Shown one piece after another: positions 33,401 through 41,637 of a stretch of DNA of 64,000 nt. Source of the stretch: Barnesiella merdipullorum (GTDB taxonomy: Bacteria > Bacteroidota > Bacteroidia > Bacteroidales > Barnesiellaceae); contig DXBT01000033.1 of assembly GCA_019116365.1 (NCBI GenBank), forward strand, positions 1 through 64,000, given 5' to 3'. The stretch's first letter is position 1. The number at the start of each line of letters is the position of its first letter. The position numbers were made by a program, and so were the translations under genes. The notes beneath the pieces were generated by a model, which ran no database searches, had not been told where the DNA came from, and was given only the letters and a program-made list of their open reading frames with translations.

Positions 33401-35164
33401 CCGGCCTCGGTTGAGGTGGGCATCGACCGTCATTCCCGAGTAGCAGTACCCGGCATATTGGGCCGTGTCGATGGCCAGGTGGGCTGTCAACCGGGCCAGC
33501 GAGTCGAGCGGGTTGTATCGCTCTCCGTCGATTTGTGCCGATGCCGAGAGCAGACCCAGCGAATCGTGGGGAAGAAAGTGGTGGAGGGGGAAGCGGTCGA
33601 TATTCAGCCGTCCCCGATATTGTTGCTGCCGGGTGTCGAGCCGGGCCCGCAGCGAGATGGCCCCTTCGCCGGTCTCTATCCGGGCTTGCGACCGGACAAT
33701 GGGTCCGGCAAGGCTGGCCCTGCCCGAAAATCGGGTGGGTGGCAGGTAGAGGCGGTTGCGCAGCGAGTCGGGCATGAGGTGGGCGATGAGGGGCGACTCT
33801 CTGAGGGCGATGCCCCATTGCAGGTCACCGGCCAGACGCTCGGTGTCGGGTAGATTCTGCACACGGCCGGTGGTGCGGGCGGTCAGAGTCCCGGGCAGAG
33901 TCAGGTCGCCCTGGGTGAGGTGCAGGTCGTTCAGTGTACCGTCCATGGCCAGGTCGGATTGCAGGGTGGTCGAGAGGAGCAGTCCTCGGGTATAGGGGCT
34001 GTATTGGGGGAAGAGCCCGACGAGGTCGCCCACGGCGATGCGGGCGTGCAGTTGGGCTTTGATGGGGGTTTGAGGCGATTGGGCCAAGATGCCGCTCCCG
34101 GCTTCGAGTTGGGCTGATATCTCCGACAGGGAGGTCTGCAACAGAAAGTCGTGCAGAGCGATTCTCGTCGAGTCCATCGTAAAGAGTCCCTGGGTGTGAA
34201 TCACGGCCAGTCCCGAGCGCTCGACAAAGGCCAACTGCCGGATGGGTACCCGTATCGCACTACCCTGGTTGTAGAGCGAGTCGATAGCTATCTCTATCCC
34301 GCTGAGCGAGAGGTAGCCGGGGTCGAGTCCCTTTTGCGGGATCTTTGTCGGCAGGGCATAGAGGGCGCTGTTCTGGTGCAGTCGCAGGCGGTAAACCTGC
34401 ACGGTCCAGGGGGACGATGCGGTTGTGTCGCCGGCAGTCTCGCCGCTGCCCGGGTAGTAGCGGTAGTCGCCCCGGTCGATGGTCGCCTCGGCTACCTCGA
34501 CCCGTTGGTGGTAGAGGTCTATGTGGCCCTCTTGCAGGGTAGCCTTTTCAATAGAGGCGTCGAGTTGCTCGATGAGGGGACTCATCTGCATGTTGAAGTG
34601 GATTTGCGACAGCTCTATTTGGCCCACGGCGATGCGCCAGTCGAGGGGTTCGCTTGAGGTTTCGGTCGTATCGGGCGATTGGCCCAGGATGTCGAGGGTG
34701 ATATCGCCCCCTCGCAGTTGGCTCGAGGGGAGCTCGATGCTCGAGTTCTTCAGGTCGATGCGGGCCTGCCGGGTGGCAAACTGCTCGACTCGGGCCGAGA
34801 AGGTGAGGGTCGAATCGGCACTCGTGAAGCTGAATCGGCTGCCCTGCAGGGCAATCTCGTTTACCTGTACTTCGCCTCTCAATAGTCGGGCCGGAGCAAT
34901 GCCTACCTGAACCTTTGCGCTTTGCAACAGAGTGTCGCCGGGCGAGGTGAGCAGCAGGATGTCGTCGATTTGCAGTTTGAAGGGAAAGCGCAGCGAGAGT
35001 TCCCCGATAGAGAGTTGCATGCCGGTCGATTGGTTCACATAGCGGCATATCTCGGTTTTCCCCCAGCGCTGCACGGCGGGAATATAGATGCACAGTGGCA
35101 GGACCAACAGCAGCGCTAAAAGCGAGGCGAGGGAGATGGCGATATATTTTAGCGCTCGTTTCAT
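30467..35164 (-). CDS. tamB: Translocation and assembly module TamB
   Basis: The 1565-residue protein has one N-terminal membrane span (KYIAISLASLLALLLVLPL) and a very long periplasmic body of short beta-strands, ending in the DUF490 domain (the last ~350 residues). That domain contains the strongly patterned TGTEVTYVMQDSPF, VKMGVNLSPDGKNRIDLEG and GGFVRYNPPIISEKLF segments. TamB-type proteins form a groove that moves lipid or assembles outer-membrane proteins, working with TamL just downstream. ATG 35164 is an ordinary start. Confidence 0.93.
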   Translation of the reverse strand: MKRALKYIAISLASLLALLLVLPLCIYIPAVQRWGKTEICRYVNQSTGMQLSIGELSLRFPFKLQIDDILLLTSPGDTLLQSAKVQVGIAPARLLRGEVQVNEIALQGSRFSFTSADSTLTFSARVEQFATRQARIDLKNSSIELPSSQLRGGDITLDILGQSPDTTETSSEPLDWRIAVGQIELSQIHFNMQMSPLIEQLDASIEKATLQEGHIDLYHQRVEVAEATIDRGDYRYYPGSGETAGDTTASSPWTVQVYRLRLHQNSALYALPTKIPQKGLDPGYLSLSGIEIAIDSLYNQGSAIRVPIRQLAFVERSGLAVIHTQGLFTMDSTRIALHDFLLQTSLSEISAQLEAGSGILAQSPQTPIKAQLHARIAVGDLVGLFPQYSPYTRGLLLSTTLQSDLAMDGTLNDLHLTQGDLTLPGTLTARTTGRVQNLPDTERLAGDLQWGIALRESPLIAHLMPDSLRNRLYLPPTRFSGRASLAGPIVRSQARIETGEGAISLRARLDTRQQQYRGRLNIDRFPLHHFLPHDSLGLLSASAQIDGERYNPLDSLARLTAHLAIDTAQYAGYCYSGMTVDAHLNRGRATGYIACTDPNLLTGLSLSASLLPQRYLFALSGDIHTDLQALKFTPETCQISTSLSLSGRVEPDNDLYQASLQLDKLSALLPTAHVQTSDLSLAAETDSTHIQASLQSGDLAMRFTSSTGLTPFLEKLDQAMPILASVQEKKRLDMEALHQALPPFDLNVSAKRNNPVQQYLKGMGMGFNQFALTARNDSLLNATSQVDRFSTGGIVIDTLQLSLFERHEREERLYYSLQVGNKPGNLDQLASVVLNGFLSGNTTKLFCVQKNRQGQEGFRIGCQANFLDSLVQVSFFPKNPIIGFETWSLNPNNFFSYYYSNHFDADIALTHGDRHLIVTTLHDETGHDLDRQEPLKVDINGMEIAPWLALSPFSPQIAGSVSANLLVKLPQGGTEVAGNVGISQFYYGKQRVGDFDLKVNYQLDSLGRQEAKAALQIDSVSVLTLSGLLDDKADSPVSLRMNIDRLPLATANPFLPAGMAQLQGYLNGQMQIGGSTSAPLLDGYLQMEGAAANSKSMGASLNFPATPIRVEKNVLRFDDYQITGANKNPLHIDGQIDFKDFGKINTDLHIFASAFQPVKSARSSKATVYGSVIADLNMRVNGPLDALKIGGNVGLLTGTEVTYVMQDSPFALQQQENNIVTFVSFNDSTEVAESDTLPQSSMLGMDIQVNINISPTVKMGVNLSPDGKNRIDLEGGGNLTYTMNALGDSRFSGRYNLSGGFVRYNPPIISEKLFKIQDGSFVSWNGNIADPQMSITAVETVRTTITEDDKNSRQVNFDISIIIQNTLENLSVSFDLSAPEDLTLQNQLTSLTAEQRASQAMSLLIYNTYTGPGTSTTRSDLLGNPLNSFLEKELNQWAQGLKGIDLSFGIDSYTDASGINTRTDYSYRAAKSLFNNRVKVVIGGSLSPDDNADVNFKENFIDDISLEYYLNQRDNMYVKVFRHTGYESILEGEITQTGVGFVVKKRLSNLWELFRSRKQRKEAAP

Positions 35165-35295
35165 GAGGGAGGAATCTTTTTTCAGCTTTTTCGGTACACC
35201 ATATTTAACGATATTCCCGGGATTGGCATATAAACATTGGCTCGAAGGAATTTGTTTTGGGGATATACCGAAAACCTAAAAACCGAGGTAAATAT

Positions 35296-35763
35296 ATGAA
35301 AAATTATTTGTATCTGATCGTTTTGTTCTCGATGATTGCATTGGGTATAGGGCCGGGGCGGGGCGAAAACAAAACGGGCGATCGCAAAATCTCACTGTCG
35401 GAGCTTCCCCAACCGGCCCGACTATTGCTCAAAACCTATTTCCCGGGAGCCCGGGTGTTGCAGTGTGTACATTCGCGCACGTGGGACGAGTATGGGGTGA
35501 AGGTTTCGGGTGGTTACGAACTGGGGTTTGACCGCAAAGGCCATTGGGAGGAGATTGGCTCGGGCGACCGACCGCTCTCGTCCGAGCTGGTGAAGTTGCT
35601 TCCCGCTGCGGTAACCGAGTATCTCAATCAACACTATCCCGGAGCCAGGGTCGAAAGCATGGAGCAGCGCAAGAATATCTATAAACTCACGCTCGCCTCT
35701 CCCCAAACGCATCTCTATTTTGCCAAGTCGGGCGAGTTTGTCAAGGCCAGGATGGACGATTGA
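35296..35763 (+). CDS. Periplasmic PepSY-like (DUF2874) protein
   Basis: The 155-residue product has a signal peptide (cut near GRGEN; no lipobox Cys) and two PepSY-like units: LPQPARLLLKTYFPGARVLQ with GYELGFDRKGHWEEIGSGDR, and LPAAVTEYLNQHYPGARVES with the strand YKLTLASPQTHLYF. The frame extends 13 codons earlier, but ATG 35296 begins the signal peptide. It diverges from tamB and converges on the DUF5103 gene, with a three-base gap. Members are thought to inhibit or scaffold envelope proteins; no target is visible. Confidence 0.8.
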   Translation: MKNYLYLIVLFSMIALGIGPGRGENKTGDRKISLSELPQPARLLLKTYFPGARVLQCVHSRTWDEYGVKVSGGYELGFDRKGHWEEIGSGDRPLSSELVKLLPAAVTEYLNQHYPGARVESMEQRKNIYKLTLASPQTHLYFAKSGEFVKARMDD

Positions 35764-35766
35764 CGT

Positions 35767-37050
35767 TTAGCGTCCCGAGTAGCACATGCCAAAGCCGATG
35801 AGCTTGTCGTAGCGTTCGCTTTGCGGGCGGTGATATACCTTCACCAGGTATTCGTTGACGGTTTGGTAGTAGTTGCCCTCGATGGGTGCAGCCGTGGCCG
35901 AGCTGGCCCCGTCGGGGAGGAACACATATTGGTAGTTGTAGGAACCCTGTTTCAAGAACAGGGTTTTCTCATATTGGCCCGACTGCGGGTTATACACCAT
36001 CTCGTTGGAGGGGGTATAGAGGTGGTTGGTGAGGTCGCCGTCGATATAGACCTTGCCCCCCGATATGGGGTCGGAGTCGAGGGTAAAGTGTACCACGAAG
36101 TAGTCGGCCTCGGTATCGCTGTCGTTGGCCCCGCTCTGCCGGATGACAAAGCGTCCGTTTTGAGTCTTGTCGTAGAGGTAGCTCGTCTCGGCCCGGGGTT
36201 CCGACGTGGTCAATACCACATGGTAATAGGGATCGAAGTGGTAAATGTTTTTGACACCCAGTCCGGCATAGCGGGTGGCTACCATCTCGAACCGGCGGAA
36301 CTCGTTGCCGGCCTCGAAGATGAGGTTGCGGTCGTGATCAAAGATGACCTGGCTGCCCTGTACCCGCAGGGGGCGGGTTACAATCACCTCCTGGTCGCGG
36401 CGGCTGTTGGGGGTGACGCTCACTTTCAACTCGGTATAGGGATTCTGTATGCGGTAGTTGTTGGCGTTGAGAGTGACGCTCACCTGCTGGTGCTCCCGGT
36501 TGTAGTCGATGTCGGTGCGCGAGGTCACGCTGGGAGCTACCAGGATATCGTTTTCATAGACCGAGAAACACACTTGCAGCAAGATGTGCTCGGGTTCGTT
36601 CTCGGGATAGACCAGCAGCACATAGTTGCCCGATACCTTGAACTGTACATCCTCGTTGGGGAGGGTGAGGCTGTAATGCACATAGTGGGCAAAGGTGGCC
36701 ATCGAGAAATCGAAATTATCGATGGAGTTGGTGTTGAAGCCGTCGAGGTATTCGAGTTCCGACAGGGCAGAAGGGCGCCAGTCGGCATTGCAGTGGACGA
36801 TGGAGTATTGCAGGTAGGAGGCCTCCTCGGTCATCTCGTCGAACGAAATAGTGATATGTTCGTTGCTGTTCAATTCGATGATGGGCGGGAAGAGGTCACG
36901 CCCCTCGACCTCGGTGCGCAGGGTCCTGAATCGGTCGGAGAAAGCGCGGGTTTCGTAGGGTTGGTTCGGCAGGTTTTGGCCCCATGAGGCCAGCGGGCAC
37001 GACAAAAAGGCCACGGTTACCAGCGAGTAGAGTATGTGCGTTAGTTTCAT
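35767..37050 (-). CDS. DUF5103 protein, type IX secretion system Plug-like
   Basis: The 427-residue exported protein matches DUF5103, which in T9SS bacteria includes the Plug protein that closes one side of the SprA pore. The N-terminal signal (cut near SWGQN) is followed by the family region with ELNSNEHITISFDEMTEEAS, then YLQYSIVHCNADWRPSALSE, then EYLDGFNTNSIDNFDFS, and the C-terminal part carries AGLGVKNIYHFDPYYHVVL. No other T9SS machine gene is in the window, though a type IX sorting tail exists at 58927-59262. A TATATTTG element (37079-37086, minus) lies just upstream. Confidence 0.85.
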   Translation of the reverse strand: MKLTHILYSLVTVAFLSCPLASWGQNLPNQPYETRAFSDRFRTLRTEVEGRDLFPPIIELNSNEHITISFDEMTEEASYLQYSIVHCNADWRPSALSELEYLDGFNTNSIDNFDFSMATFAHYVHYSLTLPNEDVQFKVSGNYVLLVYPENEPEHILLQVCFSVYENDILVAPSVTSRTDIDYNREHQQVSVTLNANNYRIQNPYTELKVSVTPNSRRDQEVIVTRPLRVQGSQVIFDHDRNLIFEAGNEFRRFEMVATRYAGLGVKNIYHFDPYYHVVLTTSEPRAETSYLYDKTQNGRFVIRQSGANDSDTEADYFVVHFTLDSDPISGGKVYIDGDLTNHLYTPSNEMVYNPQSGQYEKTLFLKQGSYNYQYVFLPDGASSATAAPIEGNYYQTVNEYLVKVYHRPQSERYDKLIGFGMCYSGR

Positions 37051-37132
37051 AAAGTGTCGGATTGAAAGTTCTTAGTTGCAAATATACGAAATTTCATGCC
37101 GGTTTCCTAATAACTGTTACACAAACGACCAC

Positions 37133-37167
37133 TTTGTCGCGTCATATGAAAATAATATCTATATTTG
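37133..37167 (+). promoter_or_regulatory. Bacteroides-type promoter for the C1 peptidase operon
   Basis: TTTG (37133-37136), a 23-base spacer and TATATTTG (37160-37167) resemble the -33/-7 consensus, with a slightly long spacer. It is 26 bases before the start codon. Confidence 0.5.
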
Positions 37168-37193
37168 TGGGCTGTTTTTAATTAAAGACCTAT

Positions 37194-38396
37194 ATGAATT
37201 GTAGATATTTAACTATCGCTTGTGCATTGTCCGTAGCCTCGGTGTGCGCCTGGGCTGGAGAGAATGAGAAAGATTCCGTAGGGTATCAGTTTACCGTTAC
37301 GAAAGAGTTGAAAACCAATCCTGTGAAGGATCAGAGCCGGTCGGGGACGTGCTGGAGTTTCTCCACGCTGTCGTTTATCGAGGACGATCTTTTGCGTCAG
37401 GGAAAGCCTGCCGTCGATTTGTCCGAGATGTTTGTCGTGCGCAACGACTATATTGAGAAAGCCATCAAATATGTGCGCATGCACGGCGACATTGCCTTCT
37501 CGGCAGGCGGTAGTGCCTATGACGTACTCTATATCATCGACAAATACGGCATTGTGCCCGAGGAGGTTTACACCGGTCTGAACTACGGGACCGACAAGCA
37601 TCAGCACGGCGAGCTCGATGCCATACTCAAAGGCTATGTCGATGCCATTATCGCCAATCCCAACAAGAAACTTTCGACGGCCTGGCTCGACGGCTTCAAG
37701 GCTGTGCTCGATACCTACCTGGGTAAGGTGCCCGAGAAGTTTACCTACAACGGGGTGGAATACACGCCCAAGTCGTTTGCCGAGTCGCTGGGCATCAAGT
37801 CGAGCGATTATATTCCGTTGACTTCGTTTACACACCACGAGTTCTACAAACCGTTTGCCATCGAGGTGCCCGACAACTGGTTGTGGTCGCAATACTACAA
37901 TATCCCGCTCAACGAGCTCATGGAGACTATCGACTATGCCATCGACAAGGGCTACACGGTGATGTGGGCATCGGATGTGAGCGAGAAGGGATTCCAGTAT
38001 CTCAAGGGTTTTGCCGTTGTACCGGTTGAGAAGAAGAACGACAACCTCTCGGGCACCGAGTTGGCTCGTTGGGTGAAACTGTCGAAAGCCGAGAAAGAGG
38101 GCGAACTCTATAAATTCGAAGCTCCCGAAGAGGAGATGGTTATCGACCAGAAGATACGCCAGGAGGCGTTTGACAACTACGAGACGACCGACGACCACGG
38201 CATGGTGTTCGTGGGAACGGCAGTCGATCAGAACGGCACGAAATACTACAAGGTGAAAAACTCGTGGGGGACCGAGCAGATTTATGGCGGATTCTTCTAT
38301 GCCTCCGAGGCATTTGTCAAGTACAAAACCATGAATATCCTCGTGCGTAAGGATGCTGTTCCCTCCAAGATATTGAAGAAACTGCATCTGGAGTAA
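37194..38396 (+). CDS. Exported C1-family cysteine peptidase (bleomycin hydrolase-like aminopeptidase)
   Basis: The 400-residue papain-fold enzyme has a signal peptide (cut near AWAGE). The catalytic triad is complete: Cys53 in DQSRSGTCWSFSTLSF, His335 in TTDDHGMVFVG and Asn356 in YKVKNSWG. The bleomycin hydrolase/PepC family has aminopeptidase activity on short peptides; an exported form is common in Bacteroidetes. The GDPD-like gene starts four bases after its stop, so the two form an operon. Confidence 0.93.
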   Translation: MNCRYLTIACALSVASVCAWAGENEKDSVGYQFTVTKELKTNPVKDQSRSGTCWSFSTLSFIEDDLLRQGKPAVDLSEMFVVRNDYIEKAIKYVRMHGDIAFSAGGSAYDVLYIIDKYGIVPEEVYTGLNYGTDKHQHGELDAILKGYVDAIIANPNKKLSTAWLDGFKAVLDTYLGKVPEKFTYNGVEYTPKSFAESLGIKSSDYIPLTSFTHHEFYKPFAIEVPDNWLWSQYYNIPLNELMETIDYAIDKGYTVMWASDVSEKGFQYLKGFAVVPVEKKNDNLSGTELARWVKLSKAEKEGELYKFEAPEEEMVIDQKIRQEAFDNYETTDDHGMVFVGTAVDQNGTKYYKVKNSWGTEQIYGGFFYASEAFVKYKTMNILVRKDAVPSKILKKLHLE

Positions 38397-38400
38397 AAGT

Positions 38401-39135
38401 ATGAAGCGGCGCTTGGGTGCCGCTTTTCTATTGCTCTTGTGCCTGCCGCTATTGACAATCCCCCTGTGTAACGACAAGGTGGTGGAACATTATATCGATA
38501 AGATATGGTTGCACCGTACCAATACGATAGAAAAGCTGCACGAGTTTGAAGAGGAGTATAAGAATTTTGAGTGCGATGTGCTGTTCGTGCCCGAATTGGC
38601 CGATTTCAGAATCGGCCACGATACCCCTTCGTCCGAATCGCTGAAACTCTATCTCGACTTTCTGGGTGCGAATCCCGACCGTGAATTGTGGATTGATTTG
38701 AAGAACCTGACCGAGGCGAACTGCCTGGAGTCCGAGTCGCTCTTGACCAAGATGCTGGCGCAATCGGGAGCCGACAAAGAGCAACTCATAGTCGAGTCGC
38801 GCGACTGGAAAGCCCTGAGGCATTTCACTCAGGAGGGGTATTACACCTCGTGTTATCTCGACATCCCTCATCTCGATGAGATGGACGATCGGGAACGTGC
38901 AGCCCGGCTCGACTCGGTGCAGCAGATAGCTCGCAGCGGAGCCGTCGAAGCCATTTCGTTCCCGGCATCGTATTATGTATTTTTGAGAGATCTTGACTTC
39001 CACGTCGATATGCTCACCTGGGAGCATCGTCGGTGGGCGTGGCAATTACCCTTCTTTTCTCGTTCGAGGGCTATCCTTAAGGATGGTCGGGTGAAGGTAG
39101 TACTGGTCAAGGAGAAGGGCCATTATCACCAGTGA
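38401..39135 (+). CDS. GDPD-like (PLC-like phosphodiesterase fold) protein, probably exported
   Basis: The 244-residue product starts with a hydrophobic signal segment. It then has LHRTNTIEKLHEFEE, CDVLFVPELADFRIGHDTPS and YLDFLGANPDRELWIDLKN, which echo the glycerophosphodiester phosphodiesterase pattern HRG-x-PENT, E-x-D-V and x-HD. The usual Gly after the first His-Arg is Thr, and the metal-binding E-x-D has become CDV, so activity is uncertain. It shares an operon with the peptidase and its last ten bases overlap the end of the acyltransferase gene on the other strand. Confidence 0.65.
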   Translation: MKRRLGAAFLLLLCLPLLTIPLCNDKVVEHYIDKIWLHRTNTIEKLHEFEEEYKNFECDVLFVPELADFRIGHDTPSSESLKLYLDFLGANPDRELWIDLKNLTEANCLESESLLTKMLAQSGADKEQLIVESRDWKALRHFTQEGYYTSCYLDIPHLDEMDDRERAARLDSVQQIARSGAVEAISFPASYYVFLRDLDFHVDMLTWEHRRWAWQLPFFSRSRAILKDGRVKVVLVKEKGHYHQ

Positions 39136-40178
39136 ACTCGCTTGTAGAACGAGGTTAATAACCACCTATAAATCCAGGCAATTGCCAGGCAAAGAACCAG
39201 ATAGAGCAGGCCCGACCATTCGGCGGGGAGCGCCTGGGTGTAAAAGAGTACCCGATCACGCACAAAACTGTGGGTAATAAACAGAGCTGCCGACAGTCCG
39301 CCCAACCACAAGGTAACTTTCGCGGCAATCCCTTTTTGGAACAACGGTAGCACGGCAATGACGGGAATCAATGCCAGCACCGGACTGAATACCCACAGAT
39401 AGGGATTGAAGAGGCTGCACACAAAGAGCAGACATCCCGGCACGAGCCATCGCCACGACAACCGCAGGGGGTGTCGGGCCGCGAGCATCCCGAAGCAGAA
39501 CACGGGCAGCCATCCCACAAAATTATAGCGGAAGGCAAAGACCCAGCGGTCGAGCCCCAGTCCCTGTAAGACGAGAAGCAACGTCCATGCTGCGGCCGAG
39601 GCTATCCACAATGTGCGGTCGGTAGCTCGCCGCAAAAACAGCACATAGACCACATAGAGCTGGAAGGCCATCCCGAAGTACCACCACGGACCGGCGAGAA
39701 TAAAGCGGTCGGCCAGACCGTTTGCCGTGAAGGTGAGCATGAACAGTATGTCGGTCCATATCTTTTGATTATCCAGATATTGATAGGTAAAGTGGGTGTG
39801 ACCCGAGTAGCGGTCGAGCAGGAGCAGTAGGGTTATGGGAATAATCCATTTCCATAATTGGATGGCCCGGTGCAATAGAATACGCCACCACACGTCGGGG
39901 CTTTGTTCGTAGCGTTTGCACAGTCCGTATCCGCTCACGAATACAAAAATAGAGACACCGTAGTGCCCCAGAAACGAGAAGAGCGACAGCAGAATGGTGC
40001 GCACATTATACGATAACATGGCATCGGCAAATCGCGATACATTCTCGGGAATGTATTTGAACTCGCACTCGGGCGGGAATTCGGGAAATGTGTGGAAAAA
40101 GTTGTGCAGGATGATGAGTAAGATGCCTATGCCTTTTAGAATTAGAGAATCGTTGCGTGAATATTGTAAATAGGACAT
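39126..40178 (-). CDS. Acyltransferase 3 family membrane protein
   Basis: The 350-residue protein has about ten membrane spans and the acyltransferase 3 hallmarks: LKGIGILLIILHNFFHTF near the start with the active-site His, and YGVSIFVFVSGYGLCKRYEQ. Such proteins add acetyl or other acyl groups to exported polysaccharides or lipids. No glycan locus is adjacent, so the acceptor is unknown. The stop is six bases before the C-GCAxxG-C-C gene in the reading direction, and the tail overlaps the GDPD-like gene by ten bases. Confidence 0.88.
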   Translation of the reverse strand: MSYLQYSRNDSLILKGIGILLIILHNFFHTFPEFPPECEFKYIPENVSRFADAMLSYNVRTILLSLFSFLGHYGVSIFVFVSGYGLCKRYEQSPDVWWRILLHRAIQLWKWIIPITLLLLLDRYSGHTHFTYQYLDNQKIWTDILFMLTFTANGLADRFILAGPWWYFGMAFQLYVVYVLFLRRATDRTLWIASAAAWTLLLVLQGLGLDRWVFAFRYNFVGWLPVFCFGMLAARHPLRLSWRWLVPGCLLFVCSLFNPYLWVFSPVLALIPVIAVLPLFQKGIAAKVTLWLGGLSAALFITHSFVRDRVLFYTQALPAEWSGLLYLVLCLAIAWIYRWLLTSFYKRVHW

Positions 40179-40184
40179 AATTGA

Positions 40185-40661
40185 TTAATTGTTTTTATTC
40201 TCTTCGTTGAGCTTCTCCCCAATCAACCGGGCAGCCGAGGCTACATAGTCGGCACAAGGCCGGCGCTTGTAGTAGGCTTCGGTGCGGGCTTCGGGAGTTG
40301 GGACGTCGCTTTTGTGGTCGAGGCCCAGCAGTTCGCGGCAAATAATCGAGCCGTTGAGTGCCTTTGATTTTTCGGCCAGCTCCTGTACTGTGGCATAGAC
40401 GATTTTTCGTTTGGCCAGGTCGGACGGGACATCGTTCTTATAATACAGGCCGGCAATCATAAACATACCGCTTACGGCGCCGCATACCTCGCGCAGCCGA
40501 CCCATGCCACCACCCAACGGAGCGCTTATCGAGGCGGCCAAAGAGGGGTCGAGATTAAACAGATCGCTGTAAGCCAGCACCACCGATTGTGCACAATTAT
40601 AACCCTCGTGAAACAGTTGGCGTGCCTTTTCGGCTCTTTGTTCTACATCTATCTTTTCCAT
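40185..40661 (-). CDS. C-GCAxxG-C-C family protein
   Basis: The 158-residue protein carries the family's spaced cysteines: GYNCAQSVVLAYSD, APLGGGMGRLREVCGAVSGM, a Cys in SIICRELLGLD, and a Cys in RPCADYVASAARLI. The name comes from this pattern; a redox or metal-binding role is likely but unproven. It is probably cytoplasmic (no signal peptide). Together with the acyltransferase it makes a small minus-strand pair, with ung 45 bases upstream. Confidence 0.9.
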   Translation of the reverse strand: MEKIDVEQRAEKARQLFHEGYNCAQSVVLAYSDLFNLDPSLAASISAPLGGGMGRLREVCGAVSGMFMIAGLYYKNDVPSDLAKRKIVYATVQELAEKSKALNGSIICRELLGLDHKSDVPTPEARTEAYYKRRPCADYVASAARLIGEKLNEENKNN

Positions 40662-40705
40662 ATGCCTGTATCGTGTATTGAATGATTATTTGCTAAATCA
40701 TGAGG

Positions 40706-41368
40706 TTACCATTGGATCGGTTCTATCCCGTGAGCCACCAGGTATTGGTTGGTCTTACTGAAGTGATGGTTCCCAAAGAATCCCCGGTGTGCCGATAGGG
40801 GCGAGGGGTGAGGCGATTGCAGCACCAGATGCCGGTTGCGGTCGATGAACTCGCCCTTGCGTTGGGCATAGGCTCCCCACAGGATAAAGACAAGGTGCTC
40901 GCGCTCTTCGGCCAGTTTGTGTATGACGGCGTCGGTAAAGGTCTCCCATCCTTTGCCCTGGTGCGAAGCGGCGCGATGAGCCTCGACCGTGAGTGTGGCG
41001 TTGAGCAACAGCACTCCTTGCCGGGCCCAGCGGGTGAGATTCCCGCTTTTGGGAACGGGAATACCTAAGTCACTCTCAATCTCCTTGAAAATGTTTTGCA
41101 GCGATGGTGGGAAGGGAATCTGGTCATTGACCGAGAAGCAGAGTCCGTGGGCCTGATTGGGTTCGTGATAAGGGTCCTGCCCCAGGATGACTACTTTTAC
41201 CCGATCGAAGGGACAGGCATCGAATGCGGCGAAAATCTGACTGCCGGGAGGATAGACCGTCTTGGTGGCATACTCGTGCCGCACGAAGTCGGTCAGCTTT
41301 TCGAAATAGGGCTTGTCAAACTCCGGCTGCAACCGTTGTTGCCAGCTGGATTCGATGCGAACATACAT
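40706..41368 (-). CDS. ung: Uracil-DNA glycosylase
   Basis: The 220-residue family-1 enzyme removes uracil from DNA to start base-excision repair. The water-activating Asp65 is in VILGQDPYHEPNQAHGL, followed by VLLLNATLTVEAHRAASHQG and the leucine-loop HPSPLSAHRGFFGNHHFSK, with the catalytic His. All motifs are intact. The start ATG 41368 lies just after a TAGCTTTG element (minus, 41403-41410) that overlaps the promoter of the divergent tRNA gene. Confidence 0.98.
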   Translation of the reverse strand: MYVRIESSWQQRLQPEFDKPYFEKLTDFVRHEYATKTVYPPGSQIFAAFDACPFDRVKVVILGQDPYHEPNQAHGLCFSVNDQIPFPPSLQNIFKEIESDLGIPVPKSGNLTRWARQGVLLLNATLTVEAHRAASHQGKGWETFTDAVIHKLAEEREHLVFILWGAYAQRKGEFIDRNRHLVLQSPHPSPLSAHRGFFGNHHFSKTNQYLVAHGIEPIQW

Positions 41369-41398
41369 AATCTTTGTGTGAGATTTTAACCGTAATTG

Positions 41399-41429
41399 TT
41401 TGCAAAGCTACAAATATTTCTTACTTTTG
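41399..41429 (+). promoter_or_regulatory. Promoter of the tRNA-Arg gene
   Basis: TTTG (41399-41402), a 19-base spacer and TACTTTTG (41422-41429) match the Bacteroides consensus exactly. The -33 element overlaps the -7-like element of the divergent ung gene. Confidence 0.8.
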
Positions 41430-41490
41430 CCACGCAATTGGGAATAGTTTCTCACCGAGGTGGCGAAATTTTTCCCGATTTCGTTTAGCG

Positions 41491-41562
41491 GCACCCGTAG
41501 TTCAATGGATAGAATAAAGGATTCCGGTTCCTTCGATTGGGGTTCGACTCCCCACGGGTGTA
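41491..41562 (+). tRNA. tRNA-Arg (anticodon CCG)
   Basis: A 72-base cloverleaf: acceptor GCACCCG with CGGGTGT (first pair G-T), a D arm beginning GTTCAATGGATAGAAT, an anticodon arm AAGGA-TTCCGGT-TCCTT whose loop gives CCG (reads CGG), and a T arm TGGGG-TTCGACT-CCCCA. A discriminator A follows and CCA is not encoded. It has its own promoter and terminator. Confidence 0.95.
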
Positions 41563-41567
41563 CAAAG

Positions 41568-41608
41568 GCGTTCCAAGAGGGGGGATACCCCGCGAGGAAC
41601 GCTTTTTT
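41568..41608 (+). terminator. tRNA-Arg terminator
   Basis: GCGTTCC (41568-41574) pairs with GGAACGC (41596-41602), with a GC-rich loop (GGGGGG/CCCC) inside, followed by six T's (41603-41608). Confidence 0.9.
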
Positions 41609-41633
41609 ATTACTGATAAAATCCATACCTTTG
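41603..41633 (+). promoter_or_regulatory. Promoter of the HAD gene, overlapping the tRNA terminator
   Basis: TACCTTTG (41626-41633) is a perfect -7 element; TTTT at 41603-41606, in the terminator's T tract, sits at 19-base spacing as a weak -33. The -7 ends four bases before ATG 41638, so the message is predicted to be leaderless or nearly so. Confidence 0.6.
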
Positions 41634-41637
41634 CGGC

